Under the pieces are notes generated by a model. That model worked only from the letters and a program-made list of their open reading frames with translations. It was not told where the DNA came from and did not search any database. From the NCBI GenBank assembly GCA_012845835.1, contig JABAKD010000014.1, positions 6,421,396 through 6,485,395 on the forward strand: 64,000 nucleotides of DNA. Direction: 5' to 3'. The position numbers and the translations under genes are program-made. Each line of letters begins with the position of its first letter. The stretch's first letter is position 1. Below are positions 42,602-55,656 of this stretch, in pieces. This stretch comes from Undaria pinnatifida (Eukaryota; Sar; Phaeophyceae; Laminariales; Alariaceae).

Positions 42602-44661
42602 CATAGCACGGGCCTCCTCCCTTCCTACATCTCCGTCTTGCTCCCTCTCCCGCCTCCTCCTCCTCTCGCTTTCTCTCCCTCTCCTTCTACCCCCCCCCCC
42701 CCCCTCGTTTAGCATACCAGGTAAAATCACAATAGTCAGTATTAACAGAAGGCCATGTATCACGTGGCAACCGATGTTGCTGCTCCTTTGGTCCGGGTTA
42801 GGGTCCGTAGCCCACCCGTGACGCAGCTAATCGTGATTATCATGCCGTCTCCTACATCTGTAAGTGCCATCAACGGGTAGGGTCGGGGGGGGGTACGGGA
42901 AGAGGGGGGGGGCGGGTACTCATTTCATGCATAGCCGTAGTCTTAAGGCTATACTTCGAAGTATGGTATACCATAGCCGCTTTTCAAGCGGGGGGGGGGG
43001 GTACGGGGCGGCGGGGGGGAGAAAGAGGTGAAAAGAAAGGGGTGAAGGGGAGGTAAGGGGGGAAGGGGTGCAAGGGGGGATGGGGGGAGGGGTGTAAGGG
43101 TGGGCGGAAGGGAACTGCATGGGGTGGGTGGGTGGGTGAGTGGGGATGCAAGAGGGGGTGGAGGGAGGGATGTAAGAGGGCGGTAGAGGGATGACTCTAA
43201 GGGGTGGGGGAGGGTTGGGGTCAAAGGGGGGTGGGAGCAGGGGAGTCAAGGGGATGAGGGGAAAGCAAGGGAGTGGAGACCGGGGGCGGTAAAACATCGG
43301 GCCAGTGCGTACTGCGGCTGCTTATGGCTTGTGAAACACCACAGCTGCAGCAGCACATAATTTTTCAGCTTGTTTGCTTCGATGAATCGACGGAGAAAAA
43401 GCGGAAAGCCTCTATCAACGGCGGGAGGGAGAAAGGAAGGAAGGAAGGAAGGAAGGAAGGAAGGATCGTGCGATGAAAGCAGCCGCCACAAATCGAACGC
43501 CTACAAAGCGCAACACGAAGAGGCGGAACACTAACCAACAAAATCGTCCACAGAAACCAATCTACCGGGGAAACAAAGCGCAACCGAAAACAGCCCTACA
43601 TAAGAAGCAAAGAAAAAAACAAAAAATGAAGGAAAAAGGGAACGCAATGGCTCAGTGAGCAGGCTATTAACCCTGAAAAACTGCGACAAAAAAATTGAGT
43701 ACAAAATACTTGGAATTGTCGTGGGATAATTATTTTTGGGTCGTACACGGGTTAATTAAGGTTTGGCGATTGAGCGATGTGACAGCCATTACACAGAAGG
43801 TGCTGCAGACCAAGAAAAGGCTGCCCCTATGGTTCACTGGCTAAAAATGCTATGGTATCCCCCCTCCCCCGTAGCGGCGTTATGATTTATCATAGCACTC
43901 TTGTCCCCGTTTTGCCTGGCAGGCGTATCGCCTACCTGAATGAACGGTTCCATCCCCACTTAAGTCAGAAGGCAACCAACGGACAGCATACAACTATTGA
44001 TAATCACAGAGACGCAACACCCCAGCATCCCGCGTGTGAGTGAGTGACCAGTACAAAGCCAGAGTCAACTCTCATTGTGTACTCGTAGGAGAAGTCGGTT
44101 CCTTGGTCTATACTGCCCAATCCTACTGTACTAATTCCATCGCTTTCATCTACTTTTCAACAAACACGAAGCTGCAAGAGCGGGCAACTATTCTTTCGAG
44201 CGCATGCGACTTTCGAAGCTACAGGGGCAACAAACAGAGGGACCCCCCGTCTCGACTTGGCTTAATACCTTTATGACTTCAGCCAAGTGCGTTACCTCCC
44301 ATCTCGGGTAATTCGATGCCACTGAACGCCCTCATGCCTCCCGCTTGGAACTCCACGGGCAACAGCTGGCCTTACGGGAAAAATCTCTTCATCGCCTCCA
44401 CGTCCACACCCTCCTGTTGAATGCGGTGCGAGCGAAAAGAAGGGCGCCGCGATAAGGACATACGACGAGACAGAGAAGTAGAACCACCGATTGCTATTAG
44501 TGCAATGAAGAGGTGAAATGCTAGCCAGGGGTGTCTGAAACCTGGTGCTGAGGTCGGCACTTACGGGTTTTAACCCGAAATCAGCGTTCTCCGGCATCTA
44601 GCGGTTATGTCCGCCAATAAGTTGATGTCAAATAACGAGCTCTGCTGCTTTGCTGCTGAAC

Positions 44662-44893
44662 AAAATGTAGGGGTTCCATTGAATACGCAGGCGTTTGAAT
44701 TTAGGGGACAGGGGAGACGAAAAGTAACCAAAGTTGCCCCGATACCCTAGCCGACGAGTTCGGTACCGGTGATGGTAAAAACGTAGGGGTTCCGTTGAAT
44801 GCGGAGGCGTTTTTATTCAGAGGATACGAGAGGCGAAAAAATTACTACCGTCGCCCGAGTGCCCTAGCCGACGAGCTCGGTACCGGCCATAGC
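44662..44893. repeat. 116 bp tandem duplication private to unit 2
   Basis: Two copies (44662-44777 and 44778-44893) of the segment GTAGGGGTTCC(A/G)TTGAA ... CCTAGCCGACGAG(T/C)TCGG. Unit 1 has one. The copies differ by about 20 percent, so the duplication is old or one copy came from elsewhere. Confidence 0.7.
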
Positions 44894-45040
44894 CCGGTTA
44901 TAACCGGCGTCGGATATAATAACCGGCATCGGTTATAATAACCGCTTATGACCGATATCGACTATAACCCTGTTACAAACGGTATCCGTTATAATATTCG
45001 GGATACAACCGATACACGGGTTATCACCGGGACCAGGTTA
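44880..45040. repeat. GGTTATAACC-type palindromic repeat cluster (unit 2)
   Basis: Same cluster as 22195-22350 but followed directly by the normal unit sequence (TTTTCAGGAGACCG at 45074), without the C-rich block. Confidence 0.6.
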
Positions 45041-45343
45041 TAGACGTCCCTGATGTCAGTTTATATCTATATTGTTTTCAGGAGACCGTACCATCGAACA
45101 CATATCAAAGAACAACTATTGACACCGGTTCTTGCATGGAGAACACACCGCTGGACTTTGAAATTCGAGCTTTTGCCATTTCAAGGGTCTACTTTACTGC
45201 CGCTACTGCTGCCTCTACTACTTATCATGATGCTTGTACTACTGCTGCTGTTGCACGAAATCCGCTTGATTCACATATTTAACCTAGACTATCGTGTTGC
45301 TGCACGGCGTCCGTGTGCTTTCTGTCAAATATATAAAACAACA

Positions 45344-45544
45344 CTAAAAAAGGTAATACAGCGCCCACCGCAAAAAAAATGCACAGATCACGAGCGAATA
45401 CGGTTCGCGCACCTCGGGCACCGGAGCGACGAGCTGCACCCTTAGCTTCATCTTCGCGTAGACCCCAGGAACGTTGTCGCTTATGGAAGGGATAGAGTTG
45501 AACTCAATGGCGTTTCGCCAGGCCCCGAACACGCCGAGGTTTCC
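45344..45544 (-). CDS. Possible minus-strand terminal exon (unit 2)
   Basis: Counterpart of 24110-24265, with Ile to Asn and Val to Ala changes and a frameshifted, longer C-terminus (EPYSLVICAFF...). Confidence 0.22.
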   Translation of the reverse strand, partial: GNLGVFGAWRNAIEFNSIPSISDNVPGVYAKMKLRVQLVAPVPEVREPYSLVICAFFLRWALYYLF

Positions 45545-47230
45545 TTAGCGCAGTAGAAGGGCTTCAGCGACGAGGTTTCGTGTGGGAGGGGGCGGGGCGG
45601 GAGCGGGGAGCGGCAGAGGAAAGGCGTGGGGGGAGAAGGGTGGATGGGAAGGGAGAGGGGAAGGGGGACTGGAATGCGAGCGATGCACGAACACATTGAG
45701 GGCTTGGTTCGGAGTGCCACAATGTTTGCGATGGGTAGCAGGGGATAGGGGATGCGTCCGAACTGCAACGCAAGTACCTGTACGACACTCGTGCTGGTTT
45801 TAGACAATCAGGGCTTTTCGCGGGTCGGGTCGGGTCGTGCATGGAACGAGCTCTGTGTAGCATGTACAGCATGTTCTCCACCCACATACTATACGAGATA
45901 AAGCACCAGATGTACAGGAGTAATTCGAGTTTTGAGGTGGTCCGCACATTTTTCGCGGATTTTCCAAAACGCGCCGCGAAGTTGCCCTCGAGTCAGAGCC
46001 TTAGGGTCGTTTCTAACGAAGCCATCATTTCGTTTTTTACCGAAAGCTTCGGATTTTCACGAAATAATTTCGGGAAAAACCTACATTTTTCATCCCCCGC
46101 CAAAACTGGCGTTTAAGTTTTTCAGTTCTTTCAAGGGAAAAAACTACAATTTAGGTACAAGGGCGTAGAGGATTGGGCAGCGACACCGCTCGAGTTGTGC
46201 CACCACTCGCGAGCGCACGAGACTCAGCAGGGTCGTTCCCAAGGTCATTGGCAGGTCATGGCTGATTGCAGAAGGCGCAGTGAGCTTCTGAGCTCGCGTC
46301 GTCGACTTGACAAAGTGATCGCACCGAGGCGGCCAACCGAACGAGCTCGCTGACGGCAATAACTGAAACTTTTATCTCGTCGGCGTGGTAGTGCGACGAG
46401 TTGGGGATGGATTTCACTCCCCAAGGCACCGACACGTGCCTACGAGTAAGGCCAACTCCACTGGGACAACCACGCGGGTGTCTTCCGCGAGCGTTGCTGC
46501 TATGGTGACAGTTCTGTGCCGGGTGGACGATTGTTTTGCGAACCAATTGAGGTTCGTACTCGTGAAGATTTACCTTTCGCAGATTTCGGTAAAACGCCGA
46601 AATTCCATCAAAAACTGAAGCGCTGTACGTATCGTTAGGACCGACCCTTTGCGTGGGCTAGTGTTGTTTTTCTTTTCTTTTCTTTTCTTCCCTTTCCTTT
46701 TTCGTTTCTCGCTTTCTTTATCTTTTCTTTGTTTCATTTTTTCCAATTGACTTGCGTCTGTCGTGCGTTTGCGTAGTGATAGGTACTACGTGCAATATAT
46801 ACGTGGTAGTCTTTCTTGGGTCGCAAGCGGTGTAAGTCGGTTTTTCCAGGCGCGAGCAGTGACTTGATTATGCGAGTTAATGTGAGAACAACAACAACAA
46901 CAAGGGCTACATTTGGGCTGGTTGAACGCCCTCTCGAGCTACGCCCTCTCGAGATTTGTAAAACAAAAGCACAAGAGCACAGAAAACAGCCCAACGCCGT
47001 CTACAAAGTTAAATGTGTTCGGTGTTTTATCTGGTACCTGCGTATTACTTTTGTGGGTGGAGGTCGGTGAAGGCATCATCCACCTGTCCACCTGGCATGG
47101 TTTGGGGTTGAGACCGGCAAAGGTACCTCCAGTACCACGGTATCTTTCATACGTGCAATGAATGCATGCATACAGAAAACCACACCGGTGATGCTGGTAC
47201 GCTTAATCAAATCCCAAAACAATCACCCAC

Positions 47231-47451
47231 TTTATCACCGGGGTATGTTATATATCCTGCCCCGGATTAAAATAAACCAGGGGAGGAAGTTTTCGGATGC
47301 ACCAAACATTATCACCGGGGGTGTGGTATACCTCATCATATACGGTAGTTCTACGTGCAACAGAACAGCAACAATCAGCACGTAATAATATATTATCCTA
47401 TTAATACAAGTAGTGGTATTGACAGCATAGAGCACACATCACAACACTGAC
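47231..47451. repeat. 221 bp segment at the unit 2/unit 3 junction
   Basis: Lies between CAATCACCCAC and CGGATTGTG, where the unit 1/unit 2 junction has only 21 bp (AGTAGATGAACTT and flanks). It has two TTATCACCGGGG words about 80 bp apart and a CCGGGG/CCCCGG hairpin, but no terminal inverted repeats or coding potential. Confidence 0.6.
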
Positions 47452-49428
47452 CGGATTGTGCTCATATTTCAGCAGTACATACATGTACACCATACGCACC
47501 ATAACCACTGGCTTTTCATGGCTGGCAACGCTGACTGCAAACCTCAGTAAGTGGTCATGGTACATCTCTGATATATTAATAGTCAGTTGCTGTGGTGTAC
47601 GGTGTACATGTACGTGGTGTAGTATCGTCCCTCTAGGAGAGGCACAAGCACGGATGCTGATACTGGTACTGGTTGTGCAGGATGTAGGTGGGCGGCAAGA
47701 ACAGACTGAAGACACGAGTTGTACCACGAGGTACCAGGTGAGGTACTGCTGTACAACACCGGTAACATATTCAACACCGGGAACACATTCTTGGTGCATT
47801 TATTCGTGTTTCTCACCTCGAGCCCTTCTGGTCGGCCAGCTGTCGCCATCCTTGGTGCTTTGCAGTGCCTGCCGAATCCAGAACTCGTCGGTGTGGGAGG
47901 GAGCCGGAAGCTCTCAACAGCAGTGGTCGTCGCTGAGACAGCGGCAGTCAGCAGCACGGACAATACTTCAGGCCGCCTCATCATGCATCATGCATAGCGG
48001 TGTGCAGCAAAAGTCTCACTTTGGTATACTTTCCGCCTCCCCGGTCCCCGGTACTGTACGGCCTTCGAGGGTTCGTCGTTCGCAAGAAAATATACTTTCT
48101 CTAGTTTGTACTTTTCCTTTTTTGCACGTTAAAGTTCAAGTAATTTGTACCCATGTCGGGAGTGCAGTGCTAAACGGGTCCGCGGGTACACCTGATGCGC
48201 GTGTACACACAACACACACACGTTGTGAAAACGACGAGTAAAGATGTAAACATGGACGCAAACACGCTACTCGCGTACGTGCAGCAAATTGCTTCAAATC
48301 TCGCGGGCGTGTGAAGTCATCGCGGTGTCTGCAGGGTGTCGTCTCCAAGCCGCAACGTCGTGGTGTTGCAAGCCGCAAGCGCAACGTCGACCCGTTGCAA
48401 CGTCGCTCGTCGCTACACCAAAAACGATGGGAGAAACGAACCGTTCGTGGTTGAACCGCAATTTCTCTGCACTCCGCACTCTGCGCTTGGCGCTCTGCGG
48501 TCCTCGACTGCTCTACAATCTACTGCGGTTCTGCAGAATAGCTGCTTGCACGAGTGCTGCAGGTGTATAGTCGTAGCTCGGTAGCTGTATATAGCTCTGC
48601 AGATGCGATACTCGTAGATATAGTCGCGTAAAAATAGATGGTTGACGGTGTGTCGTAGTACGTCGTAGGCCGTACAACGAGTACGTTAACTTCGTGAGGT
48701 CACAGCAGTGTGTTGTCAGCTAGTGTCCAGCAGTCAGCCATGAGGTAAGCCATCTTAAACCAATCTCATGTACCAGTTGTGTCTTGATGTCTTCAGGGAA
48801 CACGCGTGGGAGGCCAACACAGGGCAAGTACGGAAGTGTACGAGGGACAGCAGTCTAGACAGAGAGGTAGGCCTCATCAACACGGAAGATCCAAGATCTC
48901 CAAACAAAAAAGGAAACATTGAACAGAAAGGAAAAAAAAAAAATCCTAGGGGGCAGCCCAAAGGACACGAAGCCTCTCCCCTCTCTCACCACGGGTATAG
49001 CAGTACAGCTAAGCCTATATGATACGCGGTGTCGTCGCCATTCAGCGATGAAACAATCAAGCCCTCAGCAACAGCACATCGCATGCAGCATGCATGCATT
49101 TTTAAAGCAACATATGCGCAGGGTCCGGGATCCAGGCGCACGCATTCATGTACCAAACCAAAGTTGCGGGTGCTTTGGTGCAATTAGTGATTACTACTGT
49201 CTTATATTATAATCATACTTGTACATACCCAGCACACATCACAAGAAGATGTATGTGACCATGCAATGCCAAACGCACCTGGGTACGAACGTCCCAAACA
49301 CCCCACAGCAAGCACCATAGTCCAAACCTCTCACCTTCTAAAACGTGCCCTCCCGCAGAAAGGGTCAACTCTCCAACTTGTCAAGCTCCTTTTTGGTATT
49401 CCTATTTTGCCTCCCTCCCTCTCGCCAG

Positions 49429-49559
49429 AGATGAGCCGCACCACAGATGACCGAGCGAAACGTCCCACATCGTCAACGCCCCGAGAGATGACCATAACCA
49501 TGAGAGGAACACGTAAAAGACGCCCAACCCGCGCTACCGCATGCATGCTGTGCCTGTGA
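49429..49559 (+). CDS. Basic terminal exon, 42 codons (unit 3)
   Basis: Unit 3 counterpart with ATG at 49431 and stop TGA at 49557-49559. The Gly-Thr pair in MRGTRK uses GGA ACA here instead of GGC ACT, two silent changes. One Leu to Ser replacement lies in RPTLST. Confidence 0.4.
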
Positions 49560-49640
49560 GCCTACACGATACTACACTACAATCGTGACCTGTGTGCGTG
49601 CGGTGCCATCTACCAGGACCCCAGGACCATATTACTAGTA

Positions 49641-49787
49641 GCGTTTGCCCCTAGTTTAGTGTGGTGGAAATCGATTGCCACGACCTCGTCCTACACAGTA
49701 TAGCGTCGCGCACTACCCCGGGATAGTTTGGGCTCCCCCTTTAGCACGGTTCATGCTTCCTGGCAAGGCACAACACTAACTAGCGAG
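49641..49787. mobile_element. Degenerate MITE (unit 3)
   Basis: Unit 3 copy of the element at 5667-5806. Confidence 0.55.
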
Positions 49788-50181
49788 GACGCACGCCACT
49801 CTACCTTGTATCAGATGGGCCCGGCGAATGCATGTCCCGTCTGTCGTGCTTCGAAGTTCGATCGTAAAGTAACTGGGGGCTATTGAGAAGGCAAGTCACC
49901 CATAAAGCGCCAGGATACGTCTCTAACATACCAAATACAGTATAGCTTTACGTTAGACTCTTCGCAATATAACGCCACGAAATGCTCCTAACATACCAGT
50001 TACAGTATTAAAAAGCGTCAACGATAGGACTCCCTACCATAAACAATCCAAGTATCTAGATGTATGTGTGTTGTATGCGCCAATATGTGCGTTGCCCCTG
50101 CTGCTGCTGCTGTTTTGTTGTTTTGTTTGCATTTTTTTCTCAAAAAGGGTTAATGTTGTCGAATTCACGATCTGCGACAAA

Positions 50182-50205
50182 CCAATGGGCGCGAAGCTAT
50201 AAATA
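50182..50205 (+). promoter_or_regulatory. CCAAT box and TATA box (unit 3)
   Basis: CCAAT at 50182-50186 and TATAAATA at 50198-50205, identical to unit 1. Confidence 0.6.
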
Positions 50206-50247
50206 TTTTCTACAAAACCCAGCAATGTGATTGGCCCAAAAGCAAAA

Positions 50248-50421
50248 ATGATGGGCGAGCGGGAACATCTGCGAGAGAAACGAGGAGTTCCAACGTTTTG
50301 GCGTTTTGGCCGTGGAAACCATGTGGGTCCTGATCACGTGGGCACCAGCTCGCGCGTTCTACGTGACCACAACTCGATCGATACCCCGTGCCAATCCACC
50401 TGGCAAAGGAGAAGGCTTTAG
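50248..50421 (+). CDS. 57-codon ORF after the promoter (unit 3)
   Basis: Same 57 residues as units 1 and 2. Confidence 0.35.
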   Translation: MMGEREHLREKRGVPTFWRFGRGNHVGPDHVGTSSRVLRDHNSIDTPCQSTWQRRRL

Positions 50422-50492
50422 AGATTTTCGCACGCGCTCTACTACTTGACGTCCCCCCGTTGTTCTGCGATTCTTCCTTTCGCGCCGCGGCA

Positions 50493-51026
50493 ATGACGTC
50501 GACATCCGCAACTAGCAACGCTGCCTTCATCAGCGAGGCTAGACCTTTTCTGTTTGTTTTCAAGGCCGGGATAGAGCACCCCGAACAGACTACCCAACAA
50601 CAGCAGAGCGACACTTCAGAGGCAACCCAAGCCGAGCTCGCTCCTGCCAGCTGCATCGGCAGCACCGGCACAAGCAGCACAGCGTCAGAGGAGTCCGAGG
50701 GTTCATCATCCGCAACTAGCAGCGCTGCCTTCATCGGCGAGGCTAGACCTTTTCTGTTTGTTTTCAAAGCCGGGCTGCAGCAACCCGCCCAGACTACCCA
50801 ACAACAGCAGAGCGACACTTCGGTAGCAACCCAAGCCGAGCTCGCCCCTGCCGGCTGCACCAGCAGCACCAGCATCAGCAGCACTGCACCAGAGAAGTTC
50901 GAGGGCTCGTCATCCGACCTGCAAAAGTACAGGCAAGACGATTGGCAGCCCTGCTGTGCTGTTCTGTGTTCTGGCATGGCAGCGACATTGGCAGTTTGGA
51001 AATTTCAAGAGCAGTTTGCAAAATAG
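50493..51026 (+). CDS. Gene A (unit 3)
   Basis: 177 residues, very close to unit 2, including the AVWKFQEQFAK tail. It has a private change near the end of the first hydrophobic motif (GIEHPEQ instead of GIQQPEQ). Confidence 0.5.
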   Translation: MTSTSATSNAAFISEARPFLFVFKAGIEHPEQTTQQQQSDTSEATQAELAPASCIGSTGTSSTASEESEGSSSATSSAAFIGEARPFLFVFKAGLQQPAQTTQQQQSDTSVATQAELAPAGCTSSTSISSTAPEKFEGSSSDLQKYRQDDWQPCCAVLCSGMAATLAVWKFQEQFAK

Positions 51027-51049
51027 ATGTGTTTGCTGTGTTCGTCGGC

Positions 51050-51149
51050 ATGCCGTTCAGTCCAGACTGCTGTGTGGTAGACGATCTGATCACTTGGCGC
51101 CGCAGCCCTCCGCGTGGCTTCTTTCGTTCTCGAGGTGGCATGCCTCTCT
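51050..51149 (+). CDS. Gene B exon 1 (unit 3)
   Basis: 100 nt from ATG 51050 to the GTAAGT donor at 51150, same phase as unit 2. One conspicuous change is Arg to Thr in DDLI(R/T)WRRS. Confidence 0.4.
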
Positions 51150-51219
51150 GTAAGTACTACGAACACGTAGTGTTGGAAGCAATCCACAGCATGACGGCTG
51201 CAAACAAACGAGTTAGTAG

Positions 51220-52926
51220 CAGAGTCTGCGCGAGCCCTCGCATCCGTCGTCTATGAATCTGATCAATTGTTTGGCCCTTCCAACCTGCGACCCTCGTACC
51301 CATACCGCAGGCGCTGCTCGTACTCGGACGTATCCGACATCTCCCACGACGACTCGGACGACGAGAGCACCATCAGTCACGATTCTCACGACGAGAACGT
51401 CATCGGTATTGACGGCGACAACGAGAGCACCATCGGCGACGGCTACCATGCCGAAAGCATCATCAGCGACGACGAGTGCTGCACTGTCGAAGCTGAGGAT
51501 GTACGCTACACGGACGCATCCGACACCTCGAGCGACAACGACGACCACGAGACCACCATCAGCGACGACTCCATCAACCATGAGTGTACCATCAGCGACG
51601 ATGACTACGAGTCCAACGGCCATGGTGATCTCGAGCCCGACCACGCCTCCTTCGATGATGGCAGCAGTTGGGACGATCGTGCGTCCGATATCTCTGACGA
51701 CTCGTTTCGCGCTGATGATCTTGGCGATGGTGGTGCTTCTGAAACCTCCGCTGGGTCTTCTTGCGATGATGGTGAGGGCTGGGAGGGTGGGGCTCCTGAC
51801 ATCTCCGCTGACTCTTGTTGCGACGATGGCGATGATGATCTTGACGAGTGCGCTTCCGACATCTCCTCCGACTCCTACGATGGCGATGATGAAGCTCTTG
51901 ACGGTGATGATGGTGGTGTCTGCGGATTTTCTCGAGATGATGATGATGATGATGACAGCGACTTCGATGGCTCGAGCGACGTTTACGAATCCGACTACTA
52001 CGACAACTCGAACGGCTTCGATGGCTCGAGCGACGTTTACGAACCCGACTACGACGACAACTCGAACGAGTTCGATTCCTCGAGCGACGTTGACGAAGTC
52101 GAGTACTACCATGTAATCGACGACGCGAGCGATTTTGAAGAACCAAAATACACCAGCGCGGTTTCCTTCGAGTTCGTCGACCCCTCCTCCGCCACGGTCG
52201 AGCTCGAGCCGGCCGGGCCTCCACCAGAGCTTACCCCGACCGAATGCCTCACCCACCTCCCGACCGCTGTAGGCCTCTGCCCGCCAAACAAGCCTGAGAT
52301 AGGCCTCAAGGTGTTCAAGTGGGGGGCCAAAGCAATTTGCGGCGTGGTGATTGAGTCCTATCTGGCGGGCGGCGATCCTTTCCAGGATGGAGGCATTATG
52401 CAGACTGCGGCTGCCCCCGCCATCGTTAAGCTCGCCAAGATCCGCAAGGAATACCAGGAGGACTTCGATGATGAGTGCATCTCGCTCGACTTCGCCATTG
52501 AGGACCTGTGCGAAGAGTTGGCTAGGGTGCCGTGGAGTGCTAAGCCCGTGGAGGACCTTGGCAGCACGCCGCCAACGCCGAGTGCTCGTGGCGTCGTGGA
52601 ACTTGACAGCACGCCATCGCCGTCAGCATCATCGTCCACACCGTCAGCATCAGCATCCACAACGCCAGCATCGGCGTCAGCATCAGCGGCGGTGTATCAG
52701 CAAGATACTGCATCGACTTCAGCACGCGCACCCACGACCTCGCCAGCGAGCATCTGTAGTGCCGCCGCGGAGGAGGAGGGGGAGGAGATGTCCTTCGAGG
52801 TTCCCTGCACTCCGGGCGCTGTGACGGAGGATGATGGCGGTGGCGGTGGCGGCGGCATGGACATGGTCTTCGGCATCCGTGACAGCTGTGCAGGGTTGGT
52901 GGTCGAAAAGCCATCGTGCCGAGCGG
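51220..52926 (+). CDS. Gene B exon 2, acidic (unit 3)
   Basis: Same architecture, with acceptor at 51216 or 51219 and donor GTGAGT at 52927. The Asp run is one codon shorter than in unit 2. Many differences from unit 1 in the C-terminal half are silent (for example GATCTC to GACCTT, Asp-Leu). Confidence 0.65.
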
Positions 52927-53800
52927 GTGAGTGATTTATCATCGGTGGGATGCTTGTGGCTGAAGTGTGGTGGTGTTTGCGCGGTGTGTGTCGTAATATT
53001 TTGGCTCTTGGAGTTTGATTATTTTGAACTAGTGTTGTTGCGTCTGGCCGTACACAGGTTAAATTGTTTTGCGGAACGTGGATTTTGTGCGTACATCAGC
53101 GTGCATTACATGAAAAACAATTTGGTACTCCGCAGATGTATTATTCCTTGACGGGGGGGGTACTCTAGAATCAAGTGAAATAGATATCATTTTTTTTTCA
53201 TTGAACAGGGGCGGTACCCTAAAGCCGAGTGAAAAATATCCAAAAACGTGCTTTTTTCAGGGGGTTACTTTATAACCATAGTAAATCATTGATCCACTAA
53301 AACGTCCTTTTTTCATTACACAAAACTAATTCATCCTTTCGTCGTGTAATCATCGTCCTGCATTTTTTCCAATCCAATCATTACCTCGGGGGGCCTGGTA
53401 TGGTGTGTCGTTTCGTCTTTTTCTTTGTTGTGTTCACTGGCTTTAGTTTTGAACCTCTTGAATTCATGTTACGCTTTAGTCCTGTACCCGTCCCAGGTCA
53501 TGCTCATTTCCGCCGGTACATAGATGATGAAGTATTTCCACAAGCGACATCGATATGAGTTTGATGTTTGGCGAGTACCGTGAACCGTGTAGTATACCTG
53601 GCACCTGATATGTTTTACTCCACGGTTGTTCCATTGCTGAATATATGATGGAAACTTCAGCAGTTTCCCTCCAAAGTTGATCTACCCTCCCATCACCCCC
53701 CTCCCCTCCCTCCTTTCTGCTCCCCCCATCCCTGCCCTTCCCCCTCTCCTCCCTCCCCCCTTCCTGTCTCCCCCCTCCCCTCTTTATTCTTATTATTCAG

Positions 53801-53923
53801 GTCCTGTGACAGCAGATGATGATGATGATGATGGCGGTGATGTTGACCTTGATGACATGGACATCGTCGACCAGCAGCGTGGCCCCATGGGAATGTTTGA
53901 AGCATCGGTCGTGCAGGGAGAGG
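53801..53923 (+). CDS. Gene B exon 3 (unit 3)
   Basis: Same as unit 2 in length and phase, with acceptor at 53800 and donor GTAAGT at 53924. Confidence 0.65.
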
Positions 53924-54958
53924 GTAAGTATTATGCAGCATTTCTTGTCTTTCATGCGTTGTACGTACAGCGCGATGAGTTGTGGCCATTTTTAGCACAA
54001 CCAGTATGCGGTATTCGTGATAAGTGAAAGTTAGTGCGAATGAAGAAATCTTGCGGGGTACCTCGTATAATCGAGTTATACCTTCCTGGCTGCTGTAGCG
54101 AATGAAAAGTAACACGCAGTCAATCTAGTATATTATACAAAAAACGCACAAATAGACTATCTGTTCCGCCGGACGGGTTTGTTCTTTCTGTGCAATAATA
54201 GCTGTTTATGACAATCATTGTTGGACGGCCAGCACGACAATACCATGCTTTACTTTGATACTGCTAAAATCGACTACCGCAGCAATATTCCGTCTTGTTC
54301 TTCTGTAGTTCTCCTTTTGTACTTTTGATTTGCTCGAGACTAACCCCCCCCCCATTCCTCTCCAACGCGGTATATATTTCGTATGAGAAACGCTCGATCG
54401 ACGTTAATAGGTTGAATCGAAAAACGTCAGTGTGTGTGGCACTGCTACATTTTTACATAATCACTGTTTTTTACCCTCTCCACGTCTTGTCAAGCACAGA
54501 TAATCGATATCGATATTTACTTTTTTTTTGGTTTTCCCGTATTTCCTTTTGCAAGCTACCACCCATTTTTTCTGTTTGTTACTGTATTGACCCCCCTCCC
54601 CTCTGTTTGGAACATGGCTAGCCAATAGTCGCTTTCAGTTTCTCGTATTCCGCTTTGGAGGCGAACAATTTTTCATACATAGTTCTCTCGTATTCTCAAT
54701 TTCAAGCGAACCTTTATTTATTTTTTTCTGCGCCTTCCACCCCCAAAAAACAAAAACTGTTCGCGAACATGGCTAGTCAACGTCACTGCTAGTTTTCTCG
54801 CATTGTTTTTCAATGGAACCCTTTTTCGTTTTGCTTACCGTTTCTAACCCCTCTTCCTCCTCCCCCCCCCTCCTCCTCCGCCCCCGTCTCCCCAGCTCTC
54901 CTTTGTCCCCTCCCTCCCTCTCCGTCCCTCTCGCCGTCCCTCTCTCTCCCCTTGAAAG

Positions 54959-55656
54959 CAGGGCTGGCGTACGAGACGTCCTTCCTCCCCACGGTATGCC
55001 CGGCCGAAGACTGCGACGACAACAGTTCCAACGCTGAGAAGAGCGACAGAAAAGAGGAGGAGGAGGAGGAGGAACCTGTTATCGTCCGGTCTGTCACCTT
55101 CTCGTCGCAAAGGGGTGACTCCCAGGTTTTATTGTCAAGGGTAGCAGACGTAGTAGAAGACGCCCCGGTCACATTGGTAGTTCCGCCTATCAAAGTAACG
55201 AATTGTTCAGAAGATAGTTCCGAGAAGCGTTCAGAGAAGAATTGCGGGAAGAAAATGGAGAAAAAACTCGGGGAAAAATCCGAGAAATGCCTCGAGAAAA
55301 AATGCGAGATGCATCCGGAGAAGCGTTTCGATAAAATGTCCGACACAAATTCCGATAAAAATTCCACTTTCGACAAATATTCCAGAGAAAAATCCGAGAA
55401 AATTTCCGACAACAAATACAAGAAGCGTTCCGAAAAAAAATCAGAGAAAATACAAACAACGCGTTTAGAGAAACATTCCAAGAGAAAAACCGATATGCGT
55501 TCCGAGAAGAGCTGTTTGGGAGTTGTAGATTACGTAGCGCGGAGGACGCGAAGCAGCCCAGGAAGGCCTTTCGCCAACCGCACGGCCCGTGTCAGCAGAG
55601 CTAAGAGCTCAAAGGTGAAAGCGGGAGAAGCAGAGCTCCGAGCTGGTATAGGGTAG
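54959..55656 (+). CDS. Gene B exon 4, SEK-repeat exon (unit 3)
   Basis: The frame is fully open but more diverged than units 1 and 2, with several Lys/Glu/Ser swaps inside the SEK repeats. The sequence at 55600 reads GAG/CTAAGAG, so the GT donor present in the other units is gone and only the read-through stop at 55654-55656 is available. Confidence 0.6.

Larger units (their letters stand above)
25991..47451. repeat. Tandem array unit 2 (21.5 kb)
   Basis: Same order and orientation as unit 1. It lacks the 1.4 kb C-rich block but carries a 116 bp internal duplication (44662-44893) and ends with a 221 bp segment (47231-47451) not present at the unit 1/unit 2 junction. It is the only copy in which all proposed gene B splice sites and the first-exon frame are intact. 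Confidence 0.95.
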
